From: Curvibacter sp. AEP1-3
GTDB lineage: Bacteria > Pseudomonadota > Gammaproteobacteria > Burkholderiales > Burkholderiaceae_C
NCBI RefSeq assembly: GCF_002163715.1
Contig: NZ_CP015698.1
Span: 992,001 to 1,056,000 of the forward strand
DNA length: 64,000 nucleotides
Reading direction: 5' to 3'
Part shown: positions 59,884-64,000 of the stretch, piece by piece
Position numbering within the stretch: position 1 is the stretch's first letter
How the letters are laid out: every line of letters starts with the position of its first letter
Position numbers and translations under genes: made by a program
Notes under the pieces: generated by a model
What the model was told of the DNA's origin: nothing
Databases searched by the model: none
What the model saw: the letters and a program-made list of their open reading frames with translations, nothing else

Positions 59884-59947
59884 TATGAAATCAGGCTCTG
59901 GCGCTCGTGGAATATGCGCGAGCAGCTTCTGAATTGATAGCAAAAAC
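59884..59947 (-). repeat. dispersed intergenic repeat, copy D
   Basis: Read on the minus strand: TTTTTGCTATCAATTCAG, AAGCTGCTCGCGC, ATATTCCACGAGCGCC. Same family as copies at 8521, 25262 and 55711. It lies between ggt and dnaG. Confidence 0.75.
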
Positions 59948-60006
59948 GTCGGTCTAACACACCCGGGACGAGGCGCCGACATGGCGTACCTCCCTACAAT
60001 CGCTCC

Positions 60007-62022
60007 ATGGCCATCCCCCAAAGCTTCATCCAGGAACTGCTCGCGCGTGCAGACGTGGTGGAGATCGTGGGCCGCTATGTACAGCTCAAAAAGGGCGGTG
60101 CCAACTTCATGGGCCTGTGCCCGTTTCACGGGGAAAAGTCGCCCTCGTTCACGGTGAGCCCGGCCAAACAGTTCTACCACTGCTTCGGCTGCGGCAAGAA
60201 CGGCAATGCCATCGGCTTCCTGATGGACCACGCCGGCATGACCTTTATTGAAGCGGTCAAAGACCTGGCCGGCCAATTCGGCATGGTGGTGCCTGAAGAA
60301 GAAGGCAGCCCCCACGACCGCGCCCGCGCCCAGGCCCAGCGCGAGAAGCAGAACACCCTGACCAGCGTGCTGGAAAAAGCCTGCGACGCCTACAAGCGTG
60401 GCCTCAAGGAGTCGCCCAGGGCGATTGAGTATTTCAAGGGCCGCGGCCTCTCCGGCGAAGTGGCCAAGCAGTTCGGGCTGGGCTATGCCCCCGAAGGCTG
60501 GCGCAATCTGGCAAGCATCTTCCCCGAATACACCGACCCGCTGTTGGTGGAAAGCGGCCTGGTCATCCTGCACGAGGCCGAAAACGGCGCTGATGAAAAG
60601 CGATACGACCGCTTCCGGGACCGCGTGATGTTCCCCATACGCAACATCAAGGGCGAGTGCATAGGCTTTGGCGGGCGCGTGCTGGGCGATGAAAAGCCCA
60701 AGTACCTCAACTCACCCGAAACCCCGGTCTTCAGCAAAGGGCGTGAGCTCTATGGATTGTTTGAAGCCCGCAGATCCTTGCGCGAGCACGGCTATGTGCT
60801 GGTGACCGAGGGCTACATGGACGTGGTGGCGCTGGCCCAACTGGGCTTTCCGAATGCCGTGGCCACGCTGGGCACGGCGTGCACCAACGACCATGTGCAA
60901 AAGCTGTTCCGCTTCACAGACGCTGTAGTGTTCAGCTTTGACGGTGATGCCGCAGGCCGGCGCGCCGCCCGCAAGGCGCTGGATGGCGCACTGCCCTTTG
61001 CGTCCGATGTGCGCAGCATCAAGTTTTTGTTCCTGCCTGCCGAGCACGACCCAGACAGCTTCATCCGCGCCTACGGCAAAGAGGCCTTTGCCGACTACGT
61101 GGCCAAGGCCACGCCCCTGAGCCGCTTTTTGGTGGAGTCCGCCCAGGACGGCTGCGATCTGAGCACTGCCGAAGGCCGGGCCCGGATGGCCAGCAACGCC
61201 AAGCCTCTGTGGAACCAGCTGCCTGATGGCGCGCTCAAGCTCCAGTTGCTCAGCGAGATCGCCCAACTGGTGCAACTGGGCAGCACCGAGTTGGGTGCGC
61301 TGTGGGCCCATGGTGCGGCCAAACCTGCGGCGGCAGAAGCACCGCGGCGCAAACGAGAAGCCGCCCCCGCAGCGGAGTTCGGCCCGGACGGCGAGCACTT
61401 TGCTTATGACGAACCTGCTGAGTTTTCAGAGCCCTGGATTCCACAAGAAGAATGGAAAAAGAAAACCGAGTGGAAAAAAGAAGGCTGGACACCCCGTGGC
61501 AGGGGCGACGGCAATTGGGAAGGCAAGTGGTCCGGTAAAGGGAGCAAGTTCGGCAATCGCGAAGCGCGCTCCGCTGGCCCGCTGGCCAAGCTGGACAGCC
61601 GGCCAGACCTGGCCGCCCGCATTCTGCTCAACCACAGCGAGTTGTGGGACATTCTTTCCAGCGAAGACCACGGCCTGCTCTGCGAGCTGCCGGCACCCCA
61701 TGGCGAGCTGTTCACTTGGTTGGAAAGCCAGTTGCACGAACATGGCCCGGTATCGCGCGGCACCCTGAAAGAAGAAATCGTGGGGCACCCGGCCGAAGAC
61801 CTGGTGCAGCGTCTCACCGCCGGCCCCGTGTTGGCCTCGGAGCCCTTGAGCGAGTCCGGCCCCGAGTTGCGTGACCTGCTCAACCGCATGCTGCTGGACC
61901 GCCTGGATGCCCAGATGCGCACACTCGCCACCGACCCGGCCAACCTAGGGCAGCTACGGGTGCTCATGGACCGCAAGAAGGAACTGGTCAAGCTGCTGCA
62001 ACCCACCGCCGCTGACAGTTAA
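60007..62022 (+). CDS. dnaG: DNA primase
   Basis: The 671-residue primase makes RNA primers for the replication fork. It has the CHC2 zinc finger (CPFHGEKSPSF, then YHCFGCGKNG), the Toprim core (VTEGYMDVVAL and FDGDAAGRRAAR), and a C-terminal DnaB-binding domain. Between about residues 445 and 525 there is an unusual Lys/Trp/Gly/Glu-rich low-complexity linker (EEWKKKTEWKKEGW and similar) before the C-terminal domain. Length is somewhat above the usual 580-660. It opens the dnaG-rpoD pair. Confidence 0.97.
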   Translation: MAIPQSFIQELLARADVVEIVGRYVQLKKGGANFMGLCPFHGEKSPSFTVSPAKQFYHCFGCGKNGNAIGFLMDHAGMTFIEAVKDLAGQFGMVVPEEEGSPHDRARAQAQREKQNTLTSVLEKACDAYKRGLKESPRAIEYFKGRGLSGEVAKQFGLGYAPEGWRNLASIFPEYTDPLLVESGLVILHEAENGADEKRYDRFRDRVMFPIRNIKGECIGFGGRVLGDEKPKYLNSPETPVFSKGRELYGLFEARRSLREHGYVLVTEGYMDVVALAQLGFPNAVATLGTACTNDHVQKLFRFTDAVVFSFDGDAAGRRAARKALDGALPFASDVRSIKFLFLPAEHDPDSFIRAYGKEAFADYVAKATPLSRFLVESAQDGCDLSTAEGRARMASNAKPLWNQLPDGALKLQLLSEIAQLVQLGSTELGALWAHGAAKPAAAEAPRRKREAAPAAEFGPDGEHFAYDEPAEFSEPWIPQEEWKKKTEWKKEGWTPRGRGDGNWEGKWSGKGSKFGNREARSAGPLAKLDSRPDLAARILLNHSELWDILSSEDHGLLCELPAPHGELFTWLESQLHEHGPVSRGTLKEEIVGHPAEDLVQRLTAGPVLASEPLSESGPELRDLLNRMLLDRLDAQMRTLATDPANLGQLRVLMDRKKELVKLLQPTAADS

Positions 62023-62028
62023 GCAGCG

Positions 62029-62829
62029 CTAGCGGGTGATCTTCGGCAGGTATTTCTGCCGCAGCTGGTTGTAGCGCCCGTCCGCCTTGGACTTGAGCAA
62101 GGCCTGATCCAGGCGCTTGGCAATCTCCGGCGAAATACCGGGATTCAAACCGAACCAATAGGCTGCCGAATCATCCAGCACCAAAGCGGGTACCAGCAAG
62201 GCGGGATCCACGCCGGCGTTTTTGGCATTGTGCGCCGCAGCCCAGTCCAGCGACACCAGTAAGTCAAACCGTTTGGCGATGAACTTGCGCATGTTTGCCT
62301 CGTCATTCACACCCAGCTCCAATCCGCCGCCGGCCGCATCCGTGGCGGGAATGGGCGCAAAACCCTGCTTTTCCAGCAACTTGGTGGACGCGGACTCAAG
62401 GGTTGAGCCAATCCGGTAGGGCCGCGCATCATCCAATGTTTTGAGCACGATGTCATTGCGGTCTGCCCAGCGGTACAGCACCACACGGCGCGGACTGATG
62501 GGCCCCACCCACCGGAACAAACTCTCCCGTTCGGGTGTGCGGACCATGGAGTAAATCAGGGTGTCACTCTGCCGCAGGGCACGGTCATAGGCACGGGCCC
62601 ATGGCAGGGCTTGCTTGCGAACGGTTATGCCGGCGTCCGCTGCAATCATGTCCAGCAACTCACTGGAAAAACCCGTGACCTTGCCGTCCACTTCCATATT
62701 CAGTGGCGGCAATTGCTCGGTGAGCGCCGTCAGTTCCACCGGCGGACCTGCGGATTGCGCCCCACCGGCCACGCCCACCAGGCAGGCCAACAAGGCGCCG
62801 CGCAGGCATTGGGTCCATCTGTTTTTCAT
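62029..62829 (-). CDS. periplasmic solute-binding protein (amino-acid ABC/PBP2 type)
   Basis: This 266-residue protein has a Sec signal (MKNRWTQCLRGALLACLVGVAGG, cleavage near AQSA) and a type-2 binding fold: ELTALTEQLPPLNMEVDGKVTG, FSSELLDMIAADAGI and the typical RPYRIGSTLESASTKLLEK. No transporter partner is adjacent. It lies on the opposite strand between dnaG and rpoD, so it interrupts the usual macromolecular-synthesis pair. Ligand unknown. Confidence 0.8.
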   Translation of the reverse strand: MKNRWTQCLRGALLACLVGVAGGAQSAGPPVELTALTEQLPPLNMEVDGKVTGFSSELLDMIAADAGITVRKQALPWARAYDRALRQSDTLIYSMVRTPERESLFRWVGPISPRRVVLYRWADRNDIVLKTLDDARPYRIGSTLESASTKLLEKQGFAPIPATDAAGGGLELGVNDEANMRKFIAKRFDLLVSLDWAAAHNAKNAGVDPALLVPALVLDDSAAYWFGLNPGISPEIAKRLDQALLKSKADGRYNQLRQKYLPKITR

Positions 62830-63093
62830 CCAACGACTCTTTATTTTTGAATCACAACTATAATGTCAGATTGTTTCGGCAAGAGCGACAGCAGCACCTC
62901 CGGGCCAGGCCACCGTGAAACTCCACTCACAAACGGCCACCTTACCGCAAGGACTGCACTCCAAATGATCGCCCTCCCATCTTGCCAACGGGGAATCTGA
63001 TTCCCTGCCTTGCCACTACTTCGCATTTTGTGCGTAACGTAGCCGGCACCTGTCCTGTCGTTTGTTAGTTTTTTGTTGACCTGAGGTTTCTGC

Positions 63094-64000
63094 ATGCCCG
63101 CTTCAAAATCCGCCAAGCCTGTTCAGTCTGCCAGCAAGGCCGCCGCCAAAACCGAAAAGAAAGCTCCCGCAGTGACCGCACCGAAATCCAAAGCCGCCCA
63201 ATTGAAAGAAGCCGCAGACGCGCTGCTCGCCGCAGCAGAAGCGCCCGCCAAAAAGAAAGCCGGCCGGCCGGCCAAAGCAGCCGCAGACGAATCTGCCGCT
63301 CCTGCCAAAGCCACTACCGGCGCCAAGCGCGGCCGCAAGCCCAAGGCAGCGGCTGCCGAGCCCAGCGGTGACGACATGGACATGTCGGATATTGAAGCGG
63401 ATTTGGTGGGTGAGCCCGAACCTGCAGCCGCGCCCGGCGAAAAGGTCAAGCCCCTGCGGATGAAGATCAGCAAGGCGAAAGAACGCGCCTTGATGAAGGA
63501 ATTCGGTCTGGACGAGACCGTCTTGTCCGAAGAAGACATGGCCAAGCGCCGCGCGCGCCTGAAGGCCCTGATTACCCTGGGCAAGACCCGTGGCTACCTG
63601 ACCCACGGCGAAATCTCTGACCACTTGCCCGACAAGTTGGTGGATGCCGAAACCCTGGAAGTCGTGATCTCCATGTTGAACGACATGGGCGTGGCGGTGT
63701 ACGAGCAGACCCCGGATGCGGAAACCCTGCTGCTGAACAACAACGTCTCCACCGCCGCAACGGTGGAAGAAGCGGAAGAAGAAGCTGAAGCTGCCCTGTC
63801 CACCGTGGACTCGGAATTCGGCCGCACCACCGACCCCGTGCGCATGTACATGCGCGAGATGGGTACCGTGGAACTGCTGACCCGCGAAGGCGAAATTGAA
63901 ATTGCCAAGCGCATCGAAGGCGGCTTGATGGACATGATGGAGGCGATCTCCGCATCGCCCGCCACCATCGCCGAAATCCTGCGCCTGGGCGAAGAAATCC
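63094..64000 (+). CDS. rpoD: RNA polymerase sigma factor RpoD, N-terminal part (cut by window edge)
   Basis: The frame is open to the window edge, so only the first 302 residues are seen. It begins with a long Lys/Ala/Pro-rich extension (AKSAKPVQSASK, AKKKAGRPAKAAADE) as in other betaproteobacterial RpoD proteins. Then come region 1.1 (LKALITLGKTRGYLTHGEISDHL) and region 1.2 (DPVRMYMREMGTVELLTREGEIEIAKRIEGG), which are diagnostic. It is the primary sigma factor, with its own promoter because the solute-binding gene before it runs the other way. Confidence 0.96.
   Translation, partial: MPASKSAKPVQSASKAAAKTEKKAPAVTAPKSKAAQLKEAADALLAAAEAPAKKKAGRPAKAAADESAAPAKATTGAKRGRKPKAAAAEPSGDDMDMSDIEADLVGEPEPAAAPGEKVKPLRMKISKAKERALMKEFGLDETVLSEEDMAKRRARLKALITLGKTRGYLTHGEISDHLPDKLVDAETLEVVISMLNDMGVAVYEQTPDAETLLLNNNVSTAATVEEAEEEAEAALSTVDSEFGRTTDPVRMYMREMGTVELLTREGEIEIAKRIEGGLMDMMEAISASPATIAEILRLGEEI

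Noticed and set aside
62836..62864. TATAAT at 62859-62864 as a promoter of rpoD
   Set aside because: The -10 is perfect but no usable -35 exists at 17 bases, and it is 230 bases from rpoD; not claimed.
1..64000. CRISPR arrays, tRNA and rRNA genes
   Set aside because: None seen: no regularly spaced short repeats, no tRNA-like cloverleaf segments and no rRNA sequence recognised by eye; a dedicated search was not possible.

Overview
The window reads as chromosomal DNA of a betaproteobacterium of the order Burkholderiales, most likely a Rhodoferax/Curvibacter-like member of the Comamonadaceae. This is inferred from protein style, the high-GC coding DNA, the many TRAP/ABC uptake systems, IclR-regulated aromatic catabolism, and a dispersed intergenic repeat that I associate from memory with that family. 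I see no rRNA, tRNA, CRISPR array or prophage. Almost the whole window is coding.

Layout. 1-4045: an incomplete sugar-type ABC importer operon (two permeases, ATPase) with an MGH1/GH63-like glycosidase and a mannose-6-phosphate-isomerase-type cupin, visibly lower in GC than what follows. 4059-8519: small operons (lipocalin, SSB-like protein and membrane protein; DUF2237; a Cys-rich small protein, DUF3429 and TIGR03643), ferredoxin-NADP reductase and two thioredoxin-fold proteins. 8599-11250: alaS. 11385-17078: a GntR-regulated sugar-acid type locus (DHDPS-family lyase/aldolase, three-part TRAP transporter, FAH-family hydrolase). 17091-26814: a MocR/GabR-like regulator divergent from gabT, a polyamine-type ABC importer, a ureohydrolase and gabD, together feeding GABA or a precursor to succinate. 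28831-33732: MarR plus a three-part EmrAB/OprM-type drug efflux operon. 37602-40147: a membrane protein, scoAB and a divergent PAS-LuxR regulator. 40341-46901: two chemoreceptors, an AraC regulator, an unknown two-TM protein, an HTH/coiled-coil protein and a solute-binding protein. 47234-57988: an IclR regulator, a complete Liv-type ABC importer and protocatechuate/dehydroshikimate genes (VOC protein, TIM-barrel dehydratase, PcaB-like protein, pcaC). 58014-64000: ggt, dnaG, a solute-binding protein and the start of rpoD.

Three group II introns of exactly 1902 bp, apparently identical, are present. One lies directly after the gabD terminator (+). Two sit head to tail with no base between them after another terminator (-). 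All show group IIC features: insertion behind terminator stem-loops, a CGC triad in domain V and a reverse transcriptase without an endonuclease domain. They bracket the efflux operon as 1.9-kb inverted repeats.

A second notable structure is a roughly 55-bp dispersed repeat. It has four clear intergenic copies, one of which supplies the stop codon of the PcaB-like gene. Recognisable derivatives lie in the first codons of the branched-chain-type binding protein and the livM-like permease. The PcaB-like gene lacks the usual fumarase-superfamily signature, and the dehydroshikimate dehydratase region looks like a split QuiC1 with an altered metal site. Several candidate operators were found: a PcaR-like site, a MarR site inside a near-consensus promoter, and a perfect palindrome between scoAB and the PAS-LuxR gene.
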